Positions 43,752 through 52,539 of a stretch of 64,000 bases of DNA are shown here, in pieces (the stretch's first letter is position 1; the number at the start of each line of letters is the position of its first letter). This DNA is from Amycolatopsis saalfeldensis (GTDB lineage Bacteria; Actinomycetota; Actinomycetes; Mycobacteriales; Pseudonocardiaceae). A program made the translations under genes and the position numbers. Below the pieces are notes generated by a model. That model was not told where the DNA came from and did not search any database. It saw only the letters and a program-made list of their open reading frames with translations. Location: assembly GCF_900110575.1 (NCBI RefSeq), contig NZ_FOEF01000026.1:50826-114825 (forward strand), written 5' to 3'.

Positions 43752-45155
43752 TCAAGCCTCGCGAACAGGGCCGCTCAGCACCCGTACTCGCTCGTCCAGT
43801 TCGCCAACGTAGGGCGTGGCGCTCAGGGCTGCGCGAACGTCAGGGACCCGTTGCAGTGCGGTGCTGTACGGGGCCTGAGCAATCAGGTCGCATGCCTGCC
43901 GGACTGCCGCGACGGCCTGTTCGGCGTCGGTTGGTGCATGTGCCGCAGCGAGGTCGAACAGCAGGACGGCCTTCTGCTTTGTGGCAGTTTCGGCCAGGTT
44001 GTCCAGCGCGTTCTGGATCCGGTCTGCTGCCTCACGGTTCCGACCAGCCAGCAGCAGGGCGTTGCCGGCGAAGCCGTCCAACCGCGAGGCATCGAAGAAG
44101 TCGAGCCAGGCGGGGTCGGTTCCGGCGGTCCTGAGCGCGTCCTCGGCAGAGCGGATGCGAGCGAGGCTGAGCTTCGAATGCCCAACTCGGGCGGATACCT
44201 CGGCGTCAACGCAATGCAGCCAGGAGCGCAGCAGCGGCCCCGAACCGTAGCGCGCGTGGGCGTGTGCAGCAGTTAGGTACTCCCGAGCTGGCTGCTCCTG
44301 CCCGGCGAAGCCGGGAACGAATGCCCGGTGGGCCAGCACCGCAGTTGCCAGGGCGTGATCCTGCGAGACCTTCGATGCATCCTCGGCAAGCTGGAAGAAC
44401 GGCCCGGCTGCATCTCCTTCGGCCAGGTCGAAGAACAGCAGCCGGGAAGCGAGGAGCGCGGACTCCACGACGGCAGAAGCCAGCCGCCGGGCCTCAGGCA
44501 CGTCGGTATCCGGGGTCGCCTTGATCATGCCCTCACCAAGGCGAGCATGAGCTGTAACCGACGGCAGGAGATCAACCGCTGCGCTTGTCCAGTACAAGTC
44601 ACGATGGGAGGCAGCGATCGCGGCGAATGCGTCGACCGACCGCGGGTCCAGCCGCGCCTGTTGGCTACCAACGAGCGCTTCGGCGCTGTCAGGAATCGCG
44701 ATGCCATTCGAGAGCAAGGTGGCGAGACTCGCCCCAAGCAGGCCCTTCAAAAACACGGGCCGGCTGAACTCAGCGTTGCCGCCCAACAGCACTAGCATCA
44801 CCTTCTTCAACACGGCGTCGATGAGTTGCTCGCCCATGAGGACTTCGGTCGCAGGCGCCGGCAGACCTGCGGGACACAGCGCGAGTTCATCGGCAGAGAG
44901 CAGACCAAGTTCGCTGGCCGGCTGCCCGAAGATCAGCACCAGGTGCTTCTTGTACCGCGGGTCGGGCTTGCGGTCGCCGGTTTCCCACCGTCGAACGATG
45001 TCCGCGTTCAGGCCAGGCTCGCCCTCATCGGCCTGCTTCATGCTTCGCTTGATCTGGTCGACGACTTCCTCCTGGCTCCAGCCGCGCTGAAGCCGTTGCC
45101 ACCTCAACCGCGTGTTTGGAGGGTGCTTCGGCGTCGACGTTCGACGTGTTCCCAC
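43752..45155 (-). CDS. XRE-family regulator with helical repeat C-terminus
   Basis: A 467-residue protein. An HTH lies at residues 17-60 (LQRGWSQEEVVDQIKRSM, DIVRRWETGDRKPDPRYKK). The rest is a TPR-like, ligand-sensing region common in actinobacterial XRE regulators. GTG at 45155 is preceded by AGGAGG; the longer frame is not used. A role in development or secondary metabolism is typical but not shown. Confidence 0.75.
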   Translation of the reverse strand: MGTRRTSTPKHPPNTRLRWQRLQRGWSQEEVVDQIKRSMKQADEGEPGLNADIVRRWETGDRKPDPRYKKHLVLIFGQPASELGLLSADELALCPAGLPAPATEVLMGEQLIDAVLKKVMLVLLGGNAEFSRPVFLKGLLGASLATLLSNGIAIPDSAEALVGSQQARLDPRSVDAFAAIAASHRDLYWTSAAVDLLPSVTAHARLGEGMIKATPDTDVPEARRLASAVVESALLASRLLFFDLAEGDAAGPFFQLAEDASKVSQDHALATAVLAHRAFVPGFAGQEQPAREYLTAAHAHARYGSGPLLRSWLHCVDAEVSARVGHSKLSLARIRSAEDALRTAGTDPAWLDFFDASRLDGFAGNALLLAGRNREAADRIQNALDNLAETATKQKAVLLFDLAAAHAPTDAEQAVAAVRQACDLIAQAPYSTALQRVPDVRAALSATPYVGELDERVRVLSGPVREA

Positions 45156-45402
45156 CGCGTCCTCCTCTGATCGAACTGATGGTCTCGCCTTTGCCGAGGG
45201 TAGGAGCTGACGTAGCCGCGCGCGACGCTGGCCGGGACATGGACGGGCAGCGGACGGTCCCTGGGCGGTAGTCAATCGCAGGCTGGCAGGGTTCGATCAA
45301 AGTTGGACTGCTACCAGCGCAAACGCGAGGATGCCGAAGGCTGTGATTGAAGATCACGAGGTGCTGGCTTGCGGGCGACGACGGGATCGCCGCCCGTGCG
45401 CA
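45156..45402. other. Intergenic region upstream of the XRE regulator
   Basis: 247 nt between two leftward genes. No gene, dyad or repeat stands out. Confidence 0.4.
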
Positions 45403-45642
45403 CTACGAGGTCTTCGGCAGGTTGAAGCTTCCGCTCGCGGCGCCGCCGAGGAACGCCTCCCACTCCCCGTGGTCGAAGACCAGCACGTGGCCGTCCGGGT
45501 TCCGGCTGTCCCGCAACCCGACGGCGTTGCTGCTGAACGACACCTCGACGCACTGGTTGTCCGGAGGGTTGCTCAGGGGCGACTTGTGCCATTCGGTGAA
45601 GTTGGTGTCGAGGTGGCGCTTGTGGGTGTCCTGGATGTCCAT
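45403..45642 (-). CDS. DUF397 protein
   Basis: A 79-residue protein with the DUF397 pattern: WHKSPLSNPPDNQCVEVSF, VGLRDSRNPDGHVLVF and WEAFLGGAASGSF. Such proteins pair with XRE-DUF5753 regulators (WhiJ-like systems). It is downstream of that regulator and probably its partner. Confidence 0.85.
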   Translation of the reverse strand: MDIQDTHKRHLDTNFTEWHKSPLSNPPDNQCVEVSFSSNAVGLRDSRNPDGHVLVFDHGEWEAFLGGAASGSFNLPKTS

Positions 45643-45682
45643 CAGCTTCTTCGTGCCCTTCCGGTCTCTAGCCGCAGGTCAG

Positions 45683-46537
45683 CTACAACGTCGCGGCGAT
45701 TTCCAACAGGGTCCGCCTGGTCTGCTCGGGCCCGCTGGCCGCCGCCTTCTGGTGGTCCCACAGCGTCAGGTACCGCGCGGTCCTCTTGCTGTTGTCGACG
45801 TACTCCCCGCCGTCGTGCTGCTCCAGGTAGATGATGTCAACCGCTGGCTTCGTGTCATAGCCGAAGATCGTGTAGTCGTGCCCTTGCCCCATGTAGTAGC
45901 CGACGCTGAACGGCACGATCTGGAGTTCGACGTTTGGCCGGTCGATGGTCTCGACGAGCTTCATGATCTGGGCCTTCATGACCGGACCGCCTTCGGTTCG
46001 GCGCAGGGCCGCCTCGTCGATGATGAACCAGAACTTCTGGTCGACGTTGTCCAGAACGGTTTGCCGGGCGATGCGGTCGGCGGCGTACTTGTCGATCTCC
46101 TTCGCCGACAGCGAGGGCCGCCAAGCCCGTGCGTTCGTCCGCGAGTAATCCTCGGTCTGCAGGAGCCCTGGGACCACCAGCGCCTGGTAGGAGGAATACC
46201 GGCTGCAGCTCGGCTCCATGTCGACGAGCAACCGGAGGTACTGCCGGAACCTGGTGCTGAACGCTCCGCGCTTCGTACGGTGCTTGCTCTCGGCCTGCAG
46301 GGCCCGCGCGTAGTCCCGGTCGGCTTCATCTGCGCCGTACAAGTCGAGCAGGGCGTTCAGCTCGGTCAGCTGGATCCCGCTCCCGCCTTCGATGTGCGCG
46401 ATCTTCTGCTGCGTGCACCCGAGGACTTCCGCCGGCCGTTCCTGCGTGAACCCGGCTGCGTCCCGGAGAAGGCCGAGTTGGTTGCCGAGGATGACCTTCA
46501 TGACGGCCGGCGGCAGCTCTCGGCGTGGTTGTGTCAC
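45683..46537 (-). CDS. XRE-DUF5753 regulator (WhiJ-like)
   Basis: A 284-residue protein. HTH at about residues 18-65 (LGLLRDAAGFTQERPAEVLGCTQQKIAHIEGG) and a full DUF5753 domain follow, with QALVVPGLLQTEDYSR, VDQKFWFIIDEAALRR and IIYLEQHDGGEYVD. It forms a pair with the DUF397 gene 40 nt downstream. GTG 46537 is one of several possible starts. It probably binds the direct repeats near 46615 and 46682, by inference. Confidence 0.85.
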   Translation of the reverse strand: MTQPRRELPPAVMKVILGNQLGLLRDAAGFTQERPAEVLGCTQQKIAHIEGGSGIQLTELNALLDLYGADEADRDYARALQAESKHRTKRGAFSTRFRQYLRLLVDMEPSCSRYSSYQALVVPGLLQTEDYSRTNARAWRPSLSAKEIDKYAADRIARQTVLDNVDQKFWFIIDEAALRRTEGGPVMKAQIMKLVETIDRPNVELQIVPFSVGYYMGQGHDYTIFGYDTKPAVDIIYLEQHDGGEYVDNSKRTARYLTLWDHQKAAASGPEQTRRTLLEIAATL

Positions 46538-46614
46538 GGACTCCCTCACCTCCACAGCGTGTCTGGTTGCGGAGCGTATCCGCAATTCACCCGATTGGTC
46601 GCCTAGTTAATCGG

Positions 46615-46695
46615 AGTACACAAGTTACGGTCTAAGAGTAGGCGCAACAAAGCCCCAGGCCACAAAGGAGCGCAGAGCGATGAGTACACAAGTTA
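46615..46695. repeat. 14-bp direct repeat GAGTACACAAGTTA
   Basis: Copies at 46615-46628 and 46682-46695 are separated by 53 nt. The second overlaps the ATG of the downstream small ORF. Together they bracket the promoter region between the XRE-DUF5753 gene and the next gene, so they may be operators. Confidence 0.5.
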
Positions 46696-47066
46696 ACATC
46701 GTCGCTGCGATGGCCGCGGTCGCCCCCAGTGCCGTACAAGCCCCTGCTGAGACGTCGTGGGGGTCTGGGTTGGCGATGGCAGCGGCGCTCCTTCTCATGG
46801 CGGGCTGCGTGGCCGGAGTCGGTGCCGGCTGGTGGTACGTCGGCGAGCGGCGTCGAGTCCGACGTTGCCGTGGACACGTACCGCCGAGTCCGTCCCCCGA
46901 GGCACCGCTGACGACGGGTGTCACCCTCGCCTCCCAGGGTGTTGATCAACCCGTCGCCCGGTCACGCAGCCCCCGGCACGTGGCGTCCACAACCGGCTCG
47001 GTGGCTCGCCGCCGAGCGGCTCCACCTAGCGCATCTCCGCGGCGCAGCGCGACTCGCGCTGCCTGA
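46680..47066 (+). CDS. Small membrane protein
   Basis: A 128-residue protein with one hydrophobic segment (GLAMAAALLLMAGCVAGVGAGWWYVG, about residues 31-55) followed by an Arg/Pro-rich cytoplasmic-looking tail. Unknown function. It is divergent from the XRE-DUF5753 gene and starts within the second copy of the 14-bp repeat. Confidence 0.5.
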   Translation: MSTQVNIVAAMAAVAPSAVQAPAETSWGSGLAMAAALLLMAGCVAGVGAGWWYVGERRRVRRCRGHVPPSPSPEAPLTTGVTLASQGVDQPVARSRSPRHVASTTGSVARRRAAPPSASPRRSATRAA

Positions 47067-47096
47067 ACCCTGCTCTGTCGAAGGAGGTGGTTCGTC

Positions 47097-47576
47097 GTGA
47101 CAACGTCGACCACTCGCACTCCAGCCACATGCTCGGGCTCGACCTCCGAAGAACGCTGTGGCTTCTACCGCAGCGAGTACGGATTGCCAGCAACCGTCGA
47201 CCGCTCAATGCAGCGCATCGTCATGCCCATCGGTGGGCTCGTCGGCGCCATCACCATGCCCCTCGAACTTGGCCAGCGTGTCCAGGCCGGCCTCCGAATC
47301 CGGATGCTCGCCGGTCCGGTCATCGAACGCGCGCAGACCCAGCGATGGACGTTCATCACCGGCCCCGGCCACACGCTCGACGACACGGTCCATGCGGAAG
47401 TCCTTCGACTGGGAGCGTCAGTCGCTCCGGACGGCGACAACATCGTCTTGCCCTCCCCGGAGGACGAGCACCTGGGCCTCTGGCGTTGGGAATGCGCTCC
47501 GAAGGCACTGAAGGACTTCCCGCCGCAGTCAGCAGTGATTGCGACCACGAGGGCCATGGCCTCCACAGGAGGGTGA
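47097..47576 (+). CDS. Unknown protein
   Basis: A 159-residue protein not recognised; GTG 47097 follows AAGGAGG. The middle is hydrophobic-tinged (VMPIGGLVGAITMPLELGQ), followed by WTFITGPGHTLDDTVHAEVLRLG. Genes with this pattern occur near XRE-DUF5753 regulators in actinobacteria, as I recall. It is in the same direction as its neighbours. Confidence 0.55.
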   Translation: MTTSTTRTPATCSGSTSEERCGFYRSEYGLPATVDRSMQRIVMPIGGLVGAITMPLELGQRVQAGLRIRMLAGPVIERAQTQRWTFITGPGHTLDDTVHAEVLRLGASVAPDGDNIVLPSPEDEHLGLWRWECAPKALKDFPPQSAVIATTRAMASTGG

Positions 47577-47706
47577 CCGATCCACGGCAGCGACGCCACG
47601 GTCAAACCTAGAACGCCGGTGTACCGATCCGGCTCCGACCCGGATCGGCACACCGGTTCCCAAACGACGACTCGGCCTGCATCGAGCAAGCAACGAAAGG
47701 ACATCA

Positions 47707-48057
47707 ATGATGAGCCCAACGATCTTGCTCTCCCCGTCCCCGCTGGCCCCGTCGCCGATTGCCCTGCGACGCAACGTTTTCGACACCACGAGGCTGCGCA
47801 TCCTTCCACTTGCTGCACCACGGTGGTCACGAGCGATCCTGCGCGCCGACATGGTGCACCTTCAGGAAACCGAAGACGGGCAGCCAAGACGAGTCACCGT
47901 CAACAACCAGGTGGCTCGGATCGCGCCAGCACCTTGCCGCGCCTTGCTGGAAGATAACTCGCTTCGGTCACCCCTCGGCGTCAGAGCCGATATCTGTTCC
48001 GAGTGCAAGATGATCGCCGGTCTCGTGCATGGGCAGGAATGGGCGGGATTCCTGTGA
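47707..48057 (+). CDS. Small unknown protein with CxxC
   Basis: A 116-residue protein with ICSECKMIAGLVHGQEW near the C-terminus, a possible zinc pair. ATG 47707, or ATG 47710 immediately after it. No family recognised. Confidence 0.45.
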   Translation: MMSPTILLSPSPLAPSPIALRRNVFDTTRLRILPLAAPRWSRAILRADMVHLQETEDGQPRRVTVNNQVARIAPAPCRALLEDNSLRSPLGVRADICSECKMIAGLVHGQEWAGFL

Positions 48058-48188
48058 CAGCAATGGCTTTTGTTCCGAGGCAACGTGATTGCGTTTCGAA
48101 CTTGCGCCAAGATCTTGTCGACCAAGACAAGCTCCCAGTTGCCATTGCTCGCCGCGGCAACTGTCCGATTAGGTTGGCCTGGTGAGTC

Positions 48189-48557
48189 ATGGCCGAACCA
48201 CAGGATGCACCTGAACCGCTGCTGTACTGGGGAACCAACGCTCAGGGCGGAACAGCGGATCACTATGCCGGACGCGTGCACGTCGTCTGGCCGGACAACG
48301 AGTTTTACGGCCTTTGCGGGCTTCCGGTCGAAGAGATCTGGGAGCAGCGACCTCCGGTGCCGGACAACCTCTGTCCACTGTGCTGCGTCCGCGCCATGGT
48401 GGCCTTGTTCCCGGCGTTCGCCGACTCTCTTCTGACTTTGCCGCCAGGAACGGGGAGGCACGAGCTCGCTGCTCTGGACCAGCAGGTTCCTCCGGAACGC
48501 CCTGCAGAGCAGACCACGTTGATCCCGGCGATCAAGTCCGAGGATTTGTTTGCCTGA
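48189..48557 (+). CDS. Small Cys-rich unknown protein
   Basis: A 122-residue protein with LCGL and LCPLCCVRA cysteine motifs about 40 residues apart, suggesting a zinc ribbon. Located between the XRE cluster and the sigma factor. Function unknown. Confidence 0.5.
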   Translation: MAEPQDAPEPLLYWGTNAQGGTADHYAGRVHVVWPDNEFYGLCGLPVEEIWEQRPPVPDNLCPLCCVRAMVALFPAFADSLLTLPPGTGRHELAALDQQVPPERPAEQTTLIPAIKSEDLFA

Positions 48558-48625
48558 GACCAAACCTCGTTGAACGCGGAAGCAAGTCCGCGCGCTCATG
48601 AACGTGATCAGGAATTGGAGTGGTT

Positions 48626-49687
48626 ATGGCCACCAGTCTCGTCGACGGCCGCGGTGAACGGGTAGGTCAACGCGACTCCCTCGACAGCCCGCGCCGCAAC
48701 TGCAGAGCCAGCCGAGTTCGCGCTCCCCGGCGAGGAACGCGAGCACCCGAGCTACTCGTCCTGGCCTGGCAGCCACAACGATCCAAGCCACCAGTTCCCA
48801 GTCCGAGCTCTTCCATCGAAGCTGTCCCATCGATCTGCGACGTCCAAGGTGGTGACGATGCTCGATTGATCCAAGCTGTACGCCGTGGAGACATTGCAGC
48901 CTACGGCGACCTCTACGCACGGCACGTCGGTTCCGCTCGCAACCTTGCTCGCCAGCTTTCCCGGACAACGGCCGAAGCCGACGACCTCGTCTCGGAAGCG
49001 TTCATCAAGGTCCTCCAGGCGCTCCGCGCGGGAGGTGGCCCAGACTCAGCCATCCGCGCATATCTCCTCACAGCGCTGCGGCACACGGCATACGACAGGA
49101 CTCGCAAGGAACGCCGCGTCGAGCTGTCCGAGGACATCACGGAAACGGTCGATCCTGCACTCGTCAGTGTCCCCTTCGATGACACCGTGACGGCAAACGC
49201 TGAGAAGACCCTGGTGAAGAAGGCGTTCGCATTGCTACCCGATCGTTGGCGGAAGGTACTTTGGCTGACCGAGATTGAGGGGCAGACGCCGGCAGAAATC
49301 GCGCCGAGCCTCGGACTTACACCCAACGGAGTGTCGGCGTTGGCATACCGAGCGCGGGAAGCGCTCCGCCAGGGATATCTGCAAGCTCATTTGGCTGCCG
49401 CTCAAGCAAAGCAGTGCGGACCGACGATCGAGGTCCTCGGCTCGTGGACACGAAGTAGCGTGCCGAAGCGGCAGGCCCAAGAGATTGAAGTGCATCTCGA
49501 TGAGTGCGCTTCCTGCCGAGCGTTGTCCGCAGAGCTTGCCGAGATCAACAGTTCCTTCCGGATCGCCACGAAGGCGCCCGCGAAGCGTTCTGAACAGCGT
49601 AAAAATGTGCGCCAGTCCGGCGCTCGGCAACAGTGCCTCGCGATTGAGGTCGGACACAGCCTCCTCAGCATGAAGCTGGCGAGCTGA
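48626..49687 (+). CDS. ECF-like sigma factor with C-terminal zinc-finger-like region
   Basis: A 353-residue protein. After a variable N-terminus, region 2 is LYARHVGSARNLARQL and DDLVSEAFIKVLQALRAG, and region 4 is ALLPDRWRKVLWLTEIEGQTPAEIAPSLGLTPNGVSALAYRAREALRQ. A zf-HC2-like segment HLDECASCRALSAEL follows (about residue 290), so sigma and anti-sigma-like parts share one chain. ATG 48626 follows GGAG. Confidence 0.85.
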   Translation: MATSLVDGRGERVGQRDSLDSPRRNCRASRVRAPRRGTRAPELLVLAWQPQRSKPPVPSPSSSIEAVPSICDVQGGDDARLIQAVRRGDIAAYGDLYARHVGSARNLARQLSRTTAEADDLVSEAFIKVLQALRAGGGPDSAIRAYLLTALRHTAYDRTRKERRVELSEDITETVDPALVSVPFDDTVTANAEKTLVKKAFALLPDRWRKVLWLTEIEGQTPAEIAPSLGLTPNGVSALAYRAREALRQGYLQAHLAAAQAKQCGPTIEVLGSWTRSSVPKRQAQEIEVHLDECASCRALSAELAEINSSFRIATKAPAKRSEQRKNVRQSGARQQCLAIEVGHSLLSMKLAS

Positions 49688-49819
49688 TCGTCAATCGTTC
49701 CTGCGCAACTCCCCCGATCGGGCTACTTCACGCGCGGCCTGCTGCGGAGACCGGGCACTGGCGTACCGTTGGGTTCTTCCGGCGGCGTCCACCTCCCCCT
49801 TGTGACACCGTCCGGAACC

Positions 49820-49864
49820 GCCGCCGACCGGCGCGATACCCCCAGTGGCGGACCGGTCGGCGGC
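49820..49864. terminator. Bidirectional hairpin between convergent genes
   Basis: GCCGCCGACCGG (49820-49831) and CCGGTCGGCGGC (49853-49864) form a perfect 12-bp stem with a 21-nt loop. It sits between the sigma gene and the prepilin peptidase gene, which converge. A T-run is not obvious. Confidence 0.6.
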
Positions 49865-49869
49865 TTCAT

Positions 49870-50514
49870 TCAGCTCATCGAACTGGCCAACACTGCGACG
49901 AGCGTTCCGGTGATCAAAAAGGGGCCGAGCGGGATGTCATGGCTCGCGTCAGATCCTCGACCGATACGTAGGACGAGAAGTGCGATTGCAGCAGCGAGCC
50001 AGCCGAGCAGGGTTCCTGTCAGGACGGCCGTCCAACCGGCCCAGCCCATTGCGAGCCCCAGCAGCCCGCTGAGGCGGAAGTCGCCCCCGCCGAGCCCGCC
50101 AGGACGAAGGAAGTACAGCGCTCCGTAGAACGTGAGGAGCGCGAGCATGCCGGCCGCGGAGCGGATGAGCGGGTAGGCGTCATGCTGGAGCACGGCAGCC
50201 AGGCCGAAGAGCAACGCCAGGAGGATTCCCGTCGGCCAGATGAGCTTGGTGGGCAGGGTGCGGGCCTTGAAGTCGATCGCGGCGAGTTGGACGCCGGCAG
50301 CGGCCAGCCAGGAGTAGGCGAACAGGGCAGGTTCTGAGCCAATGCGCCAGGCCAGTGTCGAGAACAGGACCCCCGTGGCCGCTTCGAGGACAACTGGCGG
50401 CGCCATCCGCCCGCTCTCCGCAAGGAGGGGCGAGCTTCGCTGTACTGCGATCCGCAGAACGAAGGCGAGTACGAGCCCAACCAGGCCCCAGCCAGCGATG
50501 CTGACCGCGGTCAC
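49870..50514 (-). CDS. Prepilin peptidase (TadV/CpaA, A24 family)
   Basis: A 214-residue membrane aspartyl protease with the two catalytic Asp motifs AAIDFKARTLPTKL and GLGGGDFRLSG, as in CpaA. It cleaves and matures Flp pilins. GTG 50514. It is divergent from the rest of the pilus locus, with a regulatory region of about 280 nt between. Confidence 0.88.
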   Translation of the reverse strand: MTAVSIAGWGLVGLVLAFVLRIAVQRSSPLLAESGRMAPPVVLEAATGVLFSTLAWRIGSEPALFAYSWLAAAGVQLAAIDFKARTLPTKLIWPTGILLALLFGLAAVLQHDAYPLIRSAAGMLALLTFYGALYFLRPGGLGGGDFRLSGLLGLAMGWAGWTAVLTGTLLGWLAAAIALLVLRIGRGSDASHDIPLGPFLITGTLVAVLASSMS

Positions 50515-50797
50515 TGCGGAGCTCGCGCCGTTCGTAGGCCCGCGAGAGTGACATTGCTGATCACGATGTACCCCCCTGTAGCCCTCTGGTTAGAGCTTTC
50601 CGGTGTAGTGACGCTACTACTCAGCGATATTTGAACAGGCCACCGTTAACCCATTTGGGTGAACCTTGCCCGATTTCCCCTGTTCCGACACTTGTGTCCC
50701 TTCATAGGGACATTGCAGCCTCCTGGGGGGCGACGGGTAGACGTGAGGTGTACCACAGTAGATCGAAAGGAATTTTCGCAGATCCGAGGGGGTGCAC
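50515..50797. promoter_or_regulatory. Divergent pilus regulatory region with GTGTAGT-N6-ACTAC
   Basis: The operator-like GTGTAGT-N6-ACTAC lies at 50603-50620 and a 12-bp palindrome ACCCATTTGGGT at 50650-50661. The first matches the site upstream of queD (39511-39528). It separates the prepilin peptidase and lipoprotein genes. Confidence 0.5.
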
Positions 50798-51388
50798 GTG
50801 GTCGGGGGCAATGTACGTGGCGGCAACGGCTGGCGCGGGGCGGGACTCGTTGTTGTCGGAGTCGCGGTGCTGACGTTGACGGCTTGTAGCTCGAATCCGT
50901 CGCAGACGCCTGGGGGCACGACTGGGGTGGCAACGTCTTCGTCACCGAGCAGTGCTTCGCCGTCGCCGGTCTCTCCGGCGGACAGCGCGCGTCAGCAGGC
51001 GACGGCTGCTTACACGGGGATGTGGAGGCAGATGGCGAAGGCCGGGGAGACTGCGGACTGGCAGTCGCCTGAGCTTGCGAAGTACGCGACGGGTGACGCC
51101 CTCGGGGTGGTCAACCGCAGCTTGTACACAGACCACCTCAACGGTGTCGTGTCCAAAGGAGCGCCCGCGAACACCCCGCAAGTGTCCAAAGTGGACCCAG
51201 CTGACAACCCGACCATGATCATGATCTCGGATTGCAGTGACAGCTCGAACTGGCTGAAGTACAAGGACGGCCAGTTGCTCAATGACACACCGGGCGGACG
51301 GCGCTCGATCACCGCGGAAGTCAAGAAGCAGCAGGACGGTACGTGGAGGGTCACCCGCTTCGCCGTGGAGGGGGTGGGCTCGTGTTGA
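50798..51388 (+). CDS. Lipoprotein of the Tad locus
   Basis: A 196-residue protein with a lipobox LTAC after a hydrophobic N-terminus, a Ser/Pro-rich linker, and a globular part (AYTGMWRQMAKAGETADW, MIMISDCSDSSNWLKY). GTG 50798 follows GAGGGGG; GTG 50792 is possible. Such proteins occur upstream of SAF and TadZ-like genes in actinobacterial pilus loci. It overlaps the next gene. Confidence 0.75.
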   Translation: MVGGNVRGGNGWRGAGLVVVGVAVLTLTACSSNPSQTPGGTTGVATSSSPSSASPSPVSPADSARQQATAAYTGMWRQMAKAGETADWQSPELAKYATGDALGVVNRSLYTDHLNGVVSKGAPANTPQVSKVDPADNPTMIMISDCSDSSNWLKYKDGQLLNDTPGGRRSITAEVKKQQDGTWRVTRFAVEGVGSC

Positions 51389-52422
51389 AACGTTTAGGAG
51401 TCGTTATCGGCCTGTCCGCGGCCGTGATCGTGGTCGCTGCGATCCCTGCTCTTGCCGACGATGGGTACGGATTCACTGACTGCAGCCAGTACCCAAACCC
51501 TGGCTGTGAACTTGGCGCTGGCAAGGGTGGGACGAACGGAAACGGTAATCAGGGCAAAGGAAACAAGCCGGGTAATCCTGGGAAGAACAACCCCGGTACC
51601 GGGCAGGCCAACGCCGACGGCGACACGATCATCGGCGGGAACAAGAACCTGGCCCAGTGCGGCTATGAACGCAGTGGCTACCAGGGCGCGCCGCCTGGCG
51701 GCGCGCAGCCGGCGGCCTTCCATGTCCCGCCCAAGTCGGGTGCGGTCACCGCGGTGCCCGCGGTGTACCGGCCGCAGAGCGCGCCGGCCACCGCGCAGTT
51801 CGCGGTGGCGCAGCCGCGGCTCGCGCAGGCCCAGCCGCCCTCCGGCGCGTGGTACGTCTACAAGTGCACGGGGCCTGGTTTCCGGGACGCGCTGTACCGT
51901 CCGCCGGTCTGGATTGCCGACGGCCAGCCCGGCCCGGCGGCGCTGCCGTCGCCTGCCGAGCTCGCGGCGCAGGCGCGCAATCAGTTGCGTCTGCCTACTC
52001 CGAGGATCAAGGCGAACCCGGCCGGCGACCAGTTGGTCAGCCTGCCGACCTGGATGTGGCTGGATCCCAGCAGTTGGGGCGATGTGTCCGCCACCGCGGC
52101 GGTTCCGGGCGTCTCGGTGATCGCGGTCGCCCGGCCAACCTCGGTGACCTGGTCGATGGGCGACGGCGGTTCGGTGACCTGCACCGGTCCGGGCTCTCAG
52201 TTCCCCGCCGGGGGCAATCCGAAGAGTGCGTCGCCGGACTGCGGCTACACCTACCGCACCTCCTCGGCCGGGCAGCGCGCTGAAGCGTTCCCCGTGTCCG
52301 CCACGGTGAACTGGACCGTGACCTGGTCGGGCGCAGGCCAAGGCGGCACGTTCCCGAACATGACTACCACCGGAAATGCTGCGTTCCGCGTTGCGGAGAG
52401 CCAGGGCATCGCCACCGGTTGA
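51382..52422 (+). CDS. Secreted protein of the Tad locus
   Basis: A 346-residue exported protein with a signal peptide ending ALADD, then a Gly/Asn-rich low-complexity stretch (GNGNQGKGNKPGNPGKNN) and a Pro/Ala-rich central region. The C-terminus is a beta-rich domain (VTCTGPGSQFPAGG). It overlaps the lipoprotein stop by 7 nt. Function unknown; perhaps a surface component. Confidence 0.65.
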   Translation: MLKRLGVVIGLSAAVIVVAAIPALADDGYGFTDCSQYPNPGCELGAGKGGTNGNGNQGKGNKPGNPGKNNPGTGQANADGDTIIGGNKNLAQCGYERSGYQGAPPGGAQPAAFHVPPKSGAVTAVPAVYRPQSAPATAQFAVAQPRLAQAQPPSGAWYVYKCTGPGFRDALYRPPVWIADGQPGPAALPSPAELAAQARNQLRLPTPRIKANPAGDQLVSLPTWMWLDPSSWGDVSATAAVPGVSVIAVARPTSVTWSMGDGGSVTCTGPGSQFPAGGNPKSASPDCGYTYRTSSAGQRAEAFPVSATVNWTVTWSGAGQGGTFPNMTTTGNAAFRVAESQGIATG

Positions 52423-52431
52423 GCTAAACCT

Positions 52432-52450
52432 CCCGCCCCACGAGGGCGGG
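52432..52450 (+). terminator. Hairpin CCCGCCC-N5-GGGCGGG
   Basis: A perfect 7-bp stem with a 5-nt loop lies 10 nt after the secreted-protein gene and before the SAF gene. It may act as a terminator or attenuator within the pilus locus. Confidence 0.6.
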
Positions 52451-52539
52451 TGCCCACAACGAAACATCCTGTTACGGAAGGCACGTCGACCACCCAAATC
52501 GACGCGTCGCGATGGCTTCATGCCTGAAGGAGGTCGGTG

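Noticed and set aside
45156..45275. Longer N-terminus for the XRE regulator at 43752
   Set aside because: GTG 45155 has a perfect AGGAGG site, while the extension is Arg/Pro-rich and lacks signals.
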